Source: Gymnopus androsaceus JB14 (Eukaryota > Basidiomycota > Agaricomycetes > Agaricales > Omphalotaceae). Taken from it: DNA of 64,000 nucleotides. Location: assembly GCA_009733575.1 (NCBI GenBank), contig ML769549.1, positions 88,811 to 152,810 on the forward strand, read 5' to 3'. The notes below the pieces were generated by a model. The model saw only the letters and a program-made list of their open reading frames with translations. It had not been told where the DNA came from and searched no databases. The position numbers and the translations under genes are program-made. Shown here in pieces: positions 33,424 through 46,379 of this stretch; positions within the stretch are counted from its first letter, which is position 1; each line of letters opens with the position of its first letter.

Positions 33424-36400
33424 GAGAGTATTTGAGATTTTCGCTGCCGATTTTGCTTGACTAAGACTCGTACTAAGATCTTTGGTTTCAACGGCTGATG
33501 TGAGAGGAGTAGGAGCGCCAAAGGCAGTAATGGCGGTATCCACGTTCGCCGAGACACGCCCTCTCTTGAAGCAGTAAAGAAACAGTCATTTATATCATCT
33601 GGCCCAAAGCTCTCGATCCATCCAGAGGCCCAAGCAACAATTGTTTGTGGAGCTGCGGGGAAACTTGCGTTAAAGCACTGAAAGGAGTAGCACCATGAGC
33701 ACGCACCTGCAAGTGTAGTTGTCTCGACTACTGCCATAATTACTGTGATTGAAGCCAGCCTTGTATCTAAGGAAAACTTTTAGAGAAAGGCAGATTGTTT
33801 GCATTATGAGCACGCACTGATAATGGTCGATGTCTCAACCTGGGTGAGTGTATTATCCACGATTTCTGTTGCAAATCCAATATTGGTGACTGCGAGCAAT
33901 TTTATCTTGGAAAGTGAAGCAACAGGTGAAGTTATGGCATGCACTTATCTCTGTACTTGTTTCCACTACTTGTGGCTGGATTCGATTGCACTTGAAGATC
34001 TCCGGCAGAACTATAGATATACGTCGTGGCAAGCCCGTCGCTTGCCACCCCAGCCGCGCGCAATGTCCCGATTTCGTCTGGTAAAAGAGTTTCAACCAAA
34101 CTGAAATAGTGTGATACTCTGAGAATAAGCATGCCCTGCCATCGAAAAGTAGGTGTTACTATACAGCAGTGGTTGGAGATGTCCAGACTCGAGCTTACTA
34201 GTACATGAGAAGAGAACGAGAAATATGAAGAGGAATGACATAACACGCAACAAGATCTACTTCCAGCGGCGTCAACGACTTGAAGTCAAAAACGGCGTTG
34301 TAGTTTGCTGATGACTGTTGGAGTGGAAGAAAGAAAAGAATACACAAGACGGATCATTAGACGGCTTTATTCCTGCCAACTTGGAGCTTTGCCATGTAGA
34401 GACGTGATATGAGATACGTCTTGACTTTTGTACTTTCCTTGTACTGGTACATACGTCAATAGAGTATCAAGAGCCCTCGATTTGAAGGCGTGTACATATC
34501 TGAATAGAATAAAATCATTTATCTTCCACTCATGTGAGAGACTCCACCTCAGCTAAGTGGGGAAGATTTCAGGTTGGAGTACCCTTGAGCCATGTTAATA
34601 GTCACTCGAGCCGTTAGTTTAAAAAGCTCTCTATGCTCTTCCCCAGATAAATATGAAGGCGTAGACTATAGCAGAAATTCTATATGTATCAGTATGTAAG
34701 TCAAACAACCACTATCAGGATACATAACTTATAAACGGGAAAATCATCGAAACCATGACAAATAATAGGATCTCGAAAAACTGCTCGGAGCTGAGACTCG
34801 GACGATGGAGAGTAAAAGTTGAGTAAAGTCTGAAGCTCGATGGTTAGTATGTGAAGGGCGAAAACCTTTATAAGTAGCATACCAGATACTGTCAATAAGG
34901 AGTTCCAGTGGTCGCAAACAACAATCGAATCGGAACTATGTTCGAAGTTCGTTCAAAGACAAATTTGACGCCTACAACGCTATGCCGGCGGCTGTTGCTC
35001 TGCTCTTGACTTATCCAGGCTTCACCAATTTACAGTAATCGTGCTTCCTCACTCCATTACTATTCTCTCAATCATTTTTCCAACAGAGTAACGGAGATTT
35101 TTTGGCTTGTCGACATTTCATAGACTTGGCGGCCGCACAGCACCCAAAGCTTCAAACTTCGACCTTCAAGATTCGTCTGGCCCCTCAGGGCCCGGGGTTC
35201 GCCCTAGCACCTTCGTGTCTTCGCGAACCACTCACGACGCTTATTCTTGATTCTCCGGTCGACGACGCGCCATAGAACACTTTGCGCGGAATTGGAATTA
35301 ACTAAAGCCGCAAGAAATCTAGCAGAGGTTTCGGAAGCTTTGCGCCTTCCGACTGGCAACTGTTTATGAGCTGTTGGTTGGATCCAGCTCGTGCAGCCGA
35401 TTTAGATCAAAATATATTTCCTCAAGAGCTCCAGATCTTTCCCAACTCTCATTTTTGAAGAGCCCAGGTCGACTATGATCAGCATTGACGCAACGCCCCT
35501 TCTACAGACTTCCAATTCAAAAATCTTGGTCTTCGAGAGGCATGATTACCTTTATCACAGCCTCAAAAGAAATCGTGAGGAACGGTATGGTGGAGCTGCT
35601 ATTTTGGGTGGTCAGTGGGGCGTCGGTACGTTAGGCGCATGGATTCGATTCTTTAACGTTACTGACCGCAGCCTCAGGCGGGAGCCTTCTATCTTCTCTG
35701 GTACTTCCTGGTCCGACTGATTCAAGATCAGCAGCTGGTTGTGCTTCATCTACCCCAAAGCAGGGCCCGTCCAACGATATTATTCTACAATGGCGAAGCC
35801 AGGTGGCCCTAAATCCGATTTCGATCTCAAAGCAATATGGCCCTGGACTCAGCTAAGACGGAGCCCCTGAGTATGATCGAGACCATGGGTTGGCCAATCT
35901 AGCTGTGTCGCCAAAGCCAGTTCGTTCACATGAGTTCGTGAAGTACTGTAGACCGTTAATCTGGGGCTTAGACCTCTGGACCTTTGATTAGCTTCGCGAT
36001 GGGTGATTATTTACATTTACGCATGAGTGTCTAGTCCCTGATTCCTCTCCATTGCAGACTCAAACTCCAAGCTGGGTGACGTGGATTCGTTCAAGGTGTT
36101 AAGACCTGTCGGGTGGCACTGCGAATACACTGGCTCTCGGGAATGCGGTATCGGCCAAAAAGGACCCCAGATACAGAGCATGGCCTCAGAAGACCGTAGA
36201 CGATTGGATCGAAATACTTCTGGATAACATCATCTATTGGCGTGGAAGGGTGGCCCGCGACGTCTTTTGGATTATCCTTAATACCAAACCCAAAACTAAG
36301 GGGAATTTCCCATCTACTTGACGATATCGCCTTCCTTCTCGCGCGGGGAGAGTTCCCAGTATACCAAGGCTCTGACCCTATCTCTCACAAAACTGGCCTT

Positions 36401-36665
36401 GCAAATGCGGCCTGAATCCCTCACCTCAGACAGCGACTCCGAGTTGGACCTTATGGACATCCGTTGAACTTTGCTTGGCCGCAACCAAACTTCGGGCTTT
36501 CTTCCGAGCGTTATACCAGCCTACCCGAAATTCTGTGACAACCAACTTGCAAATTCTGGGAACTTTAGTGCTGATAAAGGACTGCCCGCTTTTCGCATTA
36601 CCAAAACTTATGTTGCTCACGGAGAGAGCTGCGTACTACAATGAAACTGGGATTTGACGATGCGC
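33424..36665. repeat. Duplicated host segment S, copy 3 (longest)
   Basis: Nearly the same as 25161-28530 but continues without a break into unique DNA at 36666, so it is probably the original host context. It differs from copy 1 by many small indels and some short deletions (for example near 34540 and 35830). Confidence 0.75.
35370..36650 (+). pseudogene. Decayed P-loop-type protein in segment S, copy 3
   Basis: Parallel of 27085-28520. Exon 1 gives MISIDATPLLQTSNSKILVF and YGGAAILGGQWGVG; after an intron AFYLLWYFLVRLIQDQQLVV and PTILFYNGEARWP follow in one frame, then a stop. The Walker A lysine and serine are not present. Later pieces (ATSFGLSLIPNP, HLLDDIAFLLARGEF) lie in shifted frames. 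It could be a relic of a fungal NTPase of the kind often expanded next to transposons; the assignment is tentative. Confidence 0.4.
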
Positions 36666-37113
36666 GAGAATGTTTGGCCTATATTCTCTCCATATCCGTA
36701 CTGTGGTCAAAAGTGTAACGACCGATAATCCAACTCCGGCTCGGGCTATAGTGGGCGAAGTAAAGCTGGTAGTGTATCCATAGGAAGTGCTTTGGATCAT
36801 GAGCCTCCCTCGAAGACTAGTTTTGTACTTTCCTGTAGAGTCTCCTTCGTTTTAACTCTGCTACCTCTCACTTGTTATACTAATTATCGATATCTTTAAC
36901 ATGATCATGCTATACTTTATCACTCTATGCTCTCGGATTTCTTTGTATTCGCTTTCGAGAAGTATGGTATTTATACAGATTTATTGTGTTGTCAAATACT
37001 TTGTCTCAGCCTCAACTTTCTGTTCTTTGTGGACATTGTTCCTTCAAATTCTACGCACCAATTTTTGGCGGATGCCCAAGGTTCTTTGATTCAGTGTTAC
37101 AATACTACCGAAT

Positions 37114-38381
37114 TCATACGTGAGCATACTTCCTTTGTAAATAATCATGCAGAACAGTAGTCTCTGTATGTCTTCTGTACGCTTTTAGCTCCCCGGCAGC
37201 ATTACAAACCAAACTGATACCCCCTTCCCTTACCGCCAGTTCATGGATCTCGCCAAGTACCTTCCTCAGTCTCCTCAAACTCGGCTGAAGTCCCTGTTCC
37301 CTTGCTCGCAACTCAGGCGATTCCGTAGTAGTTTTCCGCACCTCGAGGATATTGCCATTTTGGTGGACTCCAAGATAATGATGCTGCGTTTGAGAGAAGA
37401 ACAACTGAGGGAAACCTTCCTCCCAATTATAGTTGACCTTATTCATACTCCCAAGGGACCTCGTTGTGAGTTCCATTATGGAGTCCTGAGGGACAGTATA
37501 TCCTCCACGGATAACTTGAAGCGTAGTTGCCTGATTTACTTGGATATCGATGGGAGGAGAAACCTGCGAGGCGGTCGTATTCGTTCTTTCAATGCGCGTC
37601 GAATCATTAGACAAGTAAGCGTCGACTTCATATCCAACAATGATCCTTAATCCTTTGAGATCCTAGAATAAGAATATCAGCAAGATATTAAATGTCGTTG
37701 AATTCCTCCCTACGTATTGAATAATCCGGTCATGCTCAATGCTGTCCTTGCCCAATCGATTGGTAAAGCAAGCCTCGAAGCTATGTCCATACGTCGGAAT
37801 CGCCTGCCACTGACTCATTCTTTTCTCCCATCGATTAAAGAACACAGTTCTACCGAGCACCTGTAAATCGATGCGGAACTCGCACGACTTTCCTTTCTTC
37901 CCATTGACCCACCGCAACAGCTTTCGAAGGCAGTTACGATCCGTAGCAATGCTAACGGAGGCCCAGTCAAACGTCTTTCCTTGGGACTCTGCGTGTAGAT
38001 CAATTGCCAGAGCAAGTGGTAATAAGCGGGCGGACGGGTCCCGTCCGCCACTCCCGTACGACAGGTGTCGATAACCCTGGTCGACGATTTTGATTTTACT
38101 ATCCGGAGAAAGCTGGCACGGTGTCCTCTTATCCTGCCATTCCGGAGGGAAACCTGCATACGAATCTGAACACAACAAGATAGATCCTCGTAGCTTCGTA
38201 AAAACACACCAGGAACAAGTATACGAGGCTCTTTACTTCCGATCCAGTCAAAAGATCCAATGTGGACAGCGTCGGTAATTCGAACTTCTTCGATGTTGTC
38301 TGAACTGACTACAGGAATTTGGATGGTCAAGAAAGGTTTTTCAAGGTTGCTTTCTAAATCGCGTGATGTACGATATGCCAT
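37114..38381 (-). CDS. Conserved fungal protein of unknown function, tandem copy A
   Basis: Starts at 38381 (MAYRTSRDLESNLEKP). Exon 1 has VHIGSFDWIGSKEPRILVPG and ends at a GTGTGT donor. Exon 2 begins after GTATGCAG with FPPEWQDKRTPCQLSPD and has TFDWASVSIATDRNCLRKLL, a charged VNGKKGKSCEFRIDLQ, and GRTVFFNRWEKR, GHSFEACFT. The last exon has YEVDAYL, RGGYTVPQDSIMELTTRS, YNWEEGFPQLFFSQT and HHYLGVHQNGNILEVRK. This layout (ATDRNxLRKLLR, decoding of a Phe-Arg-Ile-Asp strand, PQLxxSxTxHxLxxxH) matches a large fungal family that databases often label geranylgeranyl pyrophosphate synthetase. No prenyltransferase DDxxD motif is seen, so that name should not be trusted. Compared with copy B it has about ten extra residues (HLSYGSGGRD) before ARLLPLALAIDL. 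Confidence 0.7.
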
Positions 38382-38838
38382 TCTAGTACTTCTCGAAGAG
38401 AGAGGATGAAAGTTGGTGGTAAGGTTCTATGGCAACGTGTACAAGCAAAGTCTGGAAAAAGACGTCAGTAGTCAGCGGACTGTTGTGATCTGCACAAACT
38501 CTGAAGCTTAAGTTATTTTACATAAACTTGGCAGCGAAGTATCCAGCAGGAGAGACACTCGAGGTCTCCTTCGCTGTAACTCTGCTACCTCTCACTCTTT
38601 TGCCATTGTACTAATTATCGATATCTTTAACATGATCATGCTATATCTATGCTCTCACATTTCATTGTATTCGCTTTCGAGATGTACAGTATTTATACAG
38701 ATTTATTGTAGTTTTCAAGCACTTCGGGCTGAACTTTCTGTTCTTTGTGAACGTGATTTGATCTTGTTCTTCTACACACCAAGTTTGGGCAGATGCCCAA
38801 GGTTCTCTTATTTCAGTGTTACAATCATAGTACCGAAT

Positions 38839-40089
38839 TCATAGGTGAGCATATTTTCTTTGTAAATAATCAGGCAGAACGGTGGTCTCTGTATGTCTTC
38901 TGTACACTTTTAGCTCCCCGGCAGCATTACAAACCAAACTGATACTCCCTTCCTTTACCGCCAGTTCATGGATCTCGCCAAGTACCTTCCTCAGTCTCCT
39001 CAAACTCGGCTGAAGTCGCTGTTCCCTTGCACGCATCTCAGGCGATTCCATATTCGTCTTCCGCACTTCGAGGACATTACCATTTTGGTGTACTCCGAGA
39101 TAATGATGATGCGTTTGAGAGAAGAACAGCTGGGGAAAACCTTCCTCCCAGTTGTACTTGACCTTGTTCATACTCCCAAGGGACTTCGTCTTCAGTTCAA
39201 TTATGGAGTTCTGAGGGACAGTATATCCTCCGCGGATAACTTGAAGCGTAGTTGCCTGATTTACTTGGATATCGATGGGAGGAGAAACCTGCGTAGCAGT
39301 CGTATTCGTTCTTTCAATGCGTGTCGAATCATTAGACAAGTAAGCGTCGACTTCATATCCAACAATGATCCTCAATCCGTTGAGATCCTAGAATATAAGA
39401 ATATCAGCAAGACCTTATTAAGTATTGTTAAATTCCTCCCTACGTATTGAATAATCCGGCTATGATCAACGCTGTCCTTGCCCAATCGATTGGTAAAGCA
39501 AGCCTCGAAACTATGTCCATACACCGGAATCGCCTGCCACTGTTTCACTTTTTGCTCCCAACGATTAAAGAACACTGTCCTCCCCAGCACCTGTAGATCG
39601 ATACGGAACTCGTATGACTTTCCTTTCTTCCCATTAACCCAGCGCAACAGCTTTCGAAGACAGTTACGGTCCGTAGCAATGCTAACGGAGGCCCAGTCAA
39701 ATGTTTTTCCTTGGGACTCTGCGTGTAGATCAATTGCCAAAGCAAGTGGTAATAAGCGGGCGGACGGGAGTCGATAACCAGTCTGGTCGGCGATGACAGT
39801 GTTACCATCCGGAGAAAGCTGGCATGGTGTCTCCTTATCCTGCCATTCCGGAGGGAAACCTATATACGGATGTGAGCATGGCAACAGAACAAAAAGCCCA
39901 TAGGTTCATAAACATACCAGGAACAAGTATACAAGGCTTTTTACTTTCGATCCAGTCGAAAGATCCAATGTGAACAGCGTCGGTAATTCGAACTTGTTCG
40001 ACGTTGTCTGAGCTGACTACAGGAATTTGGATGGTAAAGAAAGGTTCTTCGAGGTTGCTTTCTAAATCGCGCGATTTACGATATGCCAT
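38839..40089 (-). CDS. Conserved fungal protein of unknown function, tandem copy B
   Basis: Starts at 40089 (MAYRKSRDLESNLEEP) with the same three-exon design as copy A: VHIGSFDWIESKKPCILVPG, then FPPEWQDKETPCQLSPDG, TFDWASVSIATDRNCLRKLL, GRTVFFNRWEQK, and the last exon with GYEVDAYLSNDSTRIERT, RGGYTVPQNSIIELKTKS, YNWEEGFPQLFFSQT and LGVHQNGNVLEVRK. Protein identity to copy A is about 85-90 percent by eye and no lesion is evident. The function is unknown. Confidence 0.7.
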
Positions 40090-40180
40090 CCTAGTACTCC
40101 TGGAGGAGAGAAGATAAAAGTTGGTGGTGGTTCTATGACAACGTGTACAAGCAAAGTCTGGACAAAGTTAGCGGGCTGTT

Positions 40181-40744
40181 GTATACGTAAACGAAGCCTT
40201 ACCCATCTGTGGCGTGAGATCTTGAGATTTCATATCGAAGTGAGCGTACAAAACAAAAAACTCAGTTCATTCAGATACTTTCATCGAATCAAAGGTCTAC
40301 AAGCAGAATATAAAGTACAACTATGGACAGTAGAAAGTAAGCATTGAGTTGGATTGCGATGGTACACAGGCAAAAGGAAGGAATGGTACGAGGAAAGAAG
40401 AAGAGGGAAACAAAGTGTCCTCGAAAACAGACAATCTATAAATCATAGGTGTTGATCACAAATGCGTATGCGAATGCGAATGCCTACAGTCAAAATAAAA
40501 GGAAATGAGAGGAGAAAAATGGTGAATTGTCAAGGAAGGTAAAGAAGTGAGGTAGGAAAGACGATGCAGAGAAAGCGGAAGGACGAATGCATGTATGTAT
40601 CAATGAACGTCACAGGCGTACAAGGGTGAAACGTGCAAGTTCAAGATGCCATCGGCCACCATCAAATCCCTTTCACCATATCACTCGCACCCTCCACACC
40701 TCTCCGTATTTCCTCTACTCCTTCCACAACCATATAATCGTCCT
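40181..40744. other. Intergenic, 3' flank of the proteasome gene
   Basis: About 560 bp of purine-rich DNA. No coding signal is recognised. Confidence 0.4.
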
Positions 40745-43408
40745 CTAATCCCTCTTCAAATTCCTCCTCACCACGAAAATTCTTTCCCCTTCATGCGTTG
40801 AGGTCATTTCCTGCACGCCATCAAAGTTCTCTAATCCATAGAGTGGACTGCCCTTGGCAAGGACGACGAACATTTCAAGACCGTCACCAACCTGTAGAAG
40901 GAGAAAAGGTGAACGATGGTTAGTTAGTTGGTGTTTAGGAAACCTGCGAGAAGAATCTCCACAGAGAATTATAGAACCCACCTCGATATGCCTCTCCGTC
41001 GCACTCGTAAACGAGTCAATGACTAGCTTGGATCACCGTCCCCAGCGGGAGATGTTTGGGGTGGGTCATGCCTGGTTGGGGGACTTGGTTCTTGAAGTAG
41101 ATCTGATACGATAATGAACAGTCGTCAGTACAGGGTTTTCGTCGAGGATGCAGCGAAAGAGGAGAAATCGATGAGGAAGGACGGATAGAAGCAAAGTAGA
41201 AGAAAGCAGAGACAGAAGTACGAAGAAAAGCAGAGCAGGCAAAGAGAACAAGAAAATATCATAGAAAGAACGAAACGAAACGAAAGTGAGAAGATCAGAT
41301 ATCGCAAAATCGATCCCTGCTCACAGCGCACGGGCTCCTCCCCAGCTGATCATTATCCATCTACAAACGCCTCCGACGAACCACTATATCCAAATGAGCC
41401 GCAAGCCAGATGCGCCACCATATTAAAATCCATCCCACCGCGTTCGCAACTAGAACCAGTGTAAAGGAGGATCTCCTAAGCCAGACGGACCGTCCTGAAA
41501 GAGCCAATCTCGTAACTCAACAGCTCCTCTGACTGTATACATACATCCGCATGTGGATATGGTATTCCAACCCAACCCAATTCCAGCAAGCACAGCGCAA
41601 CGCAACACGAACCGAGCTACATCCGTATCCAAGTCAAGCTATTCATGACTGGATCCGGATATAGATAGATGGAGGTGCGGGTAGAAAAAGAGACAAAACA
41701 AGTCGACAGTCGGAGCGAGGGATACAGATGCGACCTGCGACGCGATTTGTAGAATGGAGGAGTAAGGACCAAGAGCAGCGAAGGAAAAAAGTGACTGAAT
41801 AGAAAATGGTAAAAAGGTCGGGAAAGTATCGGATCGGAAGTCGACTGTGGTTCGTTCACTGTAGCTGGTATGTGAGTGCTTGAGCCGAGGAGCAAACAAA
41901 CGCCAGTGAAACGAAACGACGCGTGATCCATCCATCCAAAGAGCAAGGACGCTCTCAAGTCAAGAAAACAAGCCAAACCAAGCTACTGCGCGGACCGCCA
42001 TTGTTCCTGCCAGAACAGAACACAAAACATAACATAACAGACGCGCCAAACAACCGAGCGAGCGAGACGGTCCAACCAAGAGCATGCACAGGAACCCGTT
42101 AACCGATAGGAGACGAGCTAGGGAACCGACTTGTGGCTAGGCTAGCACACGCCAAGTCCCACCTATCGGAAACGATTCCAGACAGGCAGGTGGACATACA
42201 CCATTCACCAAAGTGTCCCCACTCTCATAGCTCGTACTCTCACCATCATACATCCATCCGTCCATCCAACAGTATCTGTATACACGCAGGACGCCTGACG
42301 GTGTCGCCTTCACACCTATTCGCCGACCCCATTCACTTTGTATTCAGAGCGGAAAAATAAGAGAGGACACGATACCAGGAATAGAATAAAATCCTGGTAG
42401 CGGTCGCGCGGAGAGTTGTCCAACAGACGACCAGCACGCGCCTCATTGCAGTCACCCAAAACAGCAAGAGAACGCGTAGATGAAAAAGGAAACAGGAAAA
42501 GACGGATTGAATGTTAAACAATGAAATGTCGGGAAAGCATCGGAAATGGGATGCATGTCAGAAACGCATACCATACCATATCCGTGCTTAGCGCGTTTCG
42601 CGCTTTTTGAGGAAACGAGCCATCGAGAGAGTGAACCAGGTGCAAGATGAACCAGATTGAACAGGGGCAAGAAGTAGAACGGAAGGAGGGCACCGATAGA
42701 TGGCGTATAATGAATCATTGTTCTCACCTGATTGTCCAAGAACGGTTGAACAAGGGACTGGGCAGCACCTGCAGCACGACAGGACTCGCGCTCGTACGAG
42801 CCCACGGGATCGAAGGAATAAACTGCGCCAGATCCTGTGACAGAAGAAAGGGAACCAAGTCGGAGTAGATTAGGAATAAGATTACAGTGATTTGACCGAG
42901 GCTACACGTACCATCGTCCTCGATTCCACCTAGAATGTTATACACATAATACGGGAAAAACCGGCGAGCGTAGAGCATAGTTTGAATGAGACGTGCGATG
43001 GCGCGCAGAGGCATATCTTTTGCATGGGCATGACGATACCACTGTAGATTCTTTGAGCACAGATATCAAAGCCGAATTCCCGATGCGCACCTCCAAACGT
43101 TGTCTGACTTGCTTTACAAACATGTTTCCATCTGCAGCGAACCCATTGACTGCTAAAACAGCCTTGTCCGTTCTATAAAAATGGATTAGATTAGATGGAA
43201 TAAGTAAAAGACGCGTTTCAACTCACAATCTAAAGACCTTTGGCGCATACCGCGTCTGAATCGAATAGCCTTCGCTCTGTCTCGTATCTCCAGCAATGAC
43301 GCTAAAGTCTGCGCCAGATATCGCCAGAATCGTTCCACCGTTCTCGCTGTACGGGTTGAACTGCCTTTCTTGGGGTTGTTGGCGGGAGAGAGCGACCATG
43401 TCCGGCAT
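40745..43408 (-). CDS. PRE7: 20S proteasome subunit beta type-6 (C5/Pre7)
   Basis: A structural, non-catalytic beta subunit of the 20S proteasome core. From ATG 43408 the exons read [36 protein letters not shown], then [55 protein letters not shown] and [20 protein letters not shown]. After a 1625-nt intron (41103-42727) come [35 protein letters not shown], then [20 protein letters not shown] and [11 protein letters not shown] (stop at 40745). Length and order match the family. One extra base near 41030 breaks the frame before LVIDSF; as this subunit is essential and normally single-copy, a consensus error is the likeliest cause. Confidence 0.9.
41103..42727 (-). other. 1.6-kb intron in the proteasome beta-6 gene
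   Basis: Donor GTGAGAAC after PFLDNQ and acceptor CGTATCAG before IYFKNQ. The length (1625 nt) is some 30 times that of the other introns here. The DNA is purine-rich on the plus strand, with short C-rich tracts, and holds no domain-bearing ORF or TIR/LTR signature that I can see. Confidence 0.7.
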
Positions 43409-46379
43409 TTTTAGGAGGAAGATAGGTGTCGGGATTTGGCAGTGGATTTGGTGGTAGAAGTAACAGACAGACAGACGCGCGTAAGCTCTTTTCAATCTCT
43501 TACGCGGCCTCTTAGCGTGAGAAAATCAAGCTCTACTCCGAACTTAAACCGTCGATCTCATCAATTCATTCGTCCATTTCGACTTTGGCTCTCGCGTGAG
43601 TCTCCCCACTCATCTGCGAAAAAACTCTATCCCTTTTCACTGTGTGTATCTATGTTCTTTTTTTGTTTCAACCCTCAAATGCAAGTTCCTGAAGTCCTGG
43701 AATAAAATCCTCTTTCGCAATTGCTTCTATTTTGTTCGAATCTCACAGTATTCTTCCGAGAACTCACCGCTCCCGGCGATGTTCTAAGGTATCTATACCT
43801 CGCATCAGATCCCTGAATCATCGCTCAATAAGTTGCAAACGATGGCGAAGAAGGTATGTATCCTAGATTCGAGCTTCTGGAACCCGAATCCTTCGAATTA
43901 GGAGAAGGAGCGGCGCCATCTAACAACCTATAGCTGTATCGTCTCACTGTCGGATCTCCGAAACGATGGCACCCAAACCCAGAAAAGTCTTCACGTCCGT
44001 GTCTCGCACAGAAGTCTCCGGAGCCCAGCTATCCCGCCATGACGGTTGGCCTACGAACCACAAGCAGTCGCATACAGGCTTAGCTTCGGTCTCATTAAAA
44101 TTTTACACTAGCTTCGGATACATTTCCTATCTATCGACAAAACCTCCTCAGCAGAAGTAGCTACGAGGTACATATTAACCATGGACTAATTATAGGTCCA
44201 TGATATACCGGGTTTCAATTGATTTCCGCTGAGTCGTGAGTCCTCGGTGGTCGTCGTTAATAATACTATTGATACGGCTCAAGCTCGAGCTCCAAGGACC
44301 AACGCGAATTCACTACGCAGGGCTTTCACGAGTTATTCTTGCTTATCCTTAATCGCCTAGCATGTCAGTATCCACATATGGCACTGGAACTTCCGTCGGA
44401 GTCGCGGTCGTCAACAAAAAAACGGGCCGGACTTGCGAAGAGAAGAACTTGACTTCGATGCACAACATACGCATACGTCAGAGTATTTTGTGTTATTTCT
44501 GGATACCGCGAACCACGATATCATACATGATACGGTATACTGTACGCGCTGTACCTGTATGCCAAATTCACAGTCCCCGAGTCCCGACTGCCGAGCTGCT
44601 TCGATGCTCCACATGTATACATGCCATTTACCATCGCCGCAATTCCATTCTTCCTGTAGTCATCAAAACCTCTCGTTGAATTTCAGCCTGACGCGGCAGG
44701 CCTTTGTCTGGCAAGATGGCTGCCACAATGCATATTCGATTTCTCTTTCTCATCCTCAGCTCCACTTACTTCCGAGGCTCCAAGTTATCCTCGTTTGCTA
44801 GAATCTCGACTTCGATTCCAGAGTTGACCAAGTCCGTCCTTCCGACCATCCACACGTCTTCCGTATTGCTATTCATATCTGCGTCAAGTTATCCGATACA
44901 GTTGCTCGACTTTCAGTATAACCACTTCCTCAAAGCGAAACAGGCTCAGCTGCTTCAAAATCTACTTATTTCTGTCTGCGGTGCTTTCTCATGAAGCTCC
45001 ACTCCACTCGAGTTTCCACTCTTTCCACTCTTTCCTTTCACTCTCTTTTTTAATATGCCAAACCTTAGCTGGTAGGCAACCCACGTTTGACTTCACGTGG
45101 AAAACCGTAGCGTTGCACACTCAATCTGATATCAGGCAAGTATTGAACATCCCGATTCCGAATTCGATGGTGGCGATGGAGATTCTTGGACCTTGCGCAA
45201 TTTACACTGTGTACACAGTGGGCGCTTTTTTTCCACAGAGGCGGCTCAATTGAATCTTTCAATTATGGGTCTCGACACCGCTCGCAGATTGCCGTTGGTC
45301 AATTTTCTTTTGTGAGTATCCCCTTTTTTTTCAGTTGTACAATATACTTTCATGCTGATGAGTCCTGACTTCAGGTCCCCAGCTCTCAGGAAGTCTGAAT
45401 TATTCTGGGGGTTATCGGGTATCGCTCCATGCGACGCGAAGCTTAGTCCCTCAAATCTCTGTCAATATTTTCCTACATCGAAGCAATTCCAGAGCTTCGA
45501 AGTTTCCCCCAATTGAAAAGCGTATTCTCAAGAGATAACTGCTGTATTATATTCTGATTCCAATTCCCAATGATGTCGCAGTTTACAGATACACATAGAG
45601 ATAGATTGTACATCTTTCTCTGGATTGGATTCCGACCCAAGGGAGTCGCTCAGATCAGTACCTCGGCCTCTACCGTGACAGTAAGTCATAAGTCATTTAC
45701 CAAGCTTGATACTCTATCGTCTATCTAGGATCTCGACCCTCTCAGGGGTCAAGATGACCTATGTACGTCCAATGAGGACAATGTCGGGATCATCATCTTC
45801 CACTGTTCGTGCTTCACTCTCGGGTCTGGACTCTGGACTCTTGGGGTCCAGCGTTCTGTCAAAAGAGAAAGCAGCAACTGGTTCTCACTGGGTCCTATGT
45901 ACGCAGTCCCATCGTTATCAGAGTCCACGAACAGATTCTTGGCAGCCACATAGAAGAAACACTGACCAATATCGCATTCAAGTTTATATTCCATCAATAG
46001 CGCTTGTTCGTGACTCACCTATAACTTTAAAAGTATGTATTTTATAGCCGACTTGTCCACCACTTCGGAACTCGCAGCATTCGGTTTTGTTTCACAGCTA
46101 ATAGAAAACCCAAAAGGGTTCATTTACCTGCAATTACCGAAATTACCCAGTGGCGTGACATCCTCGCGTGCCAGTCTTCAGCTGTAAATGTGGCAGAATC
46201 TCTGGAACATTTACATTATTCCTTCCAGTCAATCAGGTCATAGGCTCTAGATCTAGAAATAATTCAATCCTTGTTCTACTCTACCAGGAAGATTTTCATA
46301 TTATCCTCACAGTTTATTTAATTCTTCCTTTAGTAGATCTCGGAGATAATCTCTACAAATTTATCTCAGTAATAGGGAA
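43409..46379. other. About 3 kb without a recognised gene
   Basis: The first part is the shared upstream region of the proteasome gene. A possible tiny spliced ORF (ATG 43842, MAKK, then LYRLTVGSPKRW after an intron) and frames at 43966-44160 and 44704-45253 have no recognised domain. A TCTGGACTCTGGACTCTTGG short duplication lies near 45832. Confidence 0.35.

Larger units (their letters stand above)
36838..40180. repeat. Tandem duplication of about 1.7 kb (two units)
   Basis: 36838-38495 and 38566-40180 are direct repeats. Each holds one gene of the same family plus its flanks: both contain TCGATATCTTTAACATGATC after the gene end, and AACGTGTACAAGCAAAGTCT upstream of the start. Confidence 0.75.

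Noticed and set aside
43842..44160. Possible tiny spliced gene starting MAKK
   Set aside because: Splice sites fit but the product matches nothing I know and the frames are short; too weak to call.
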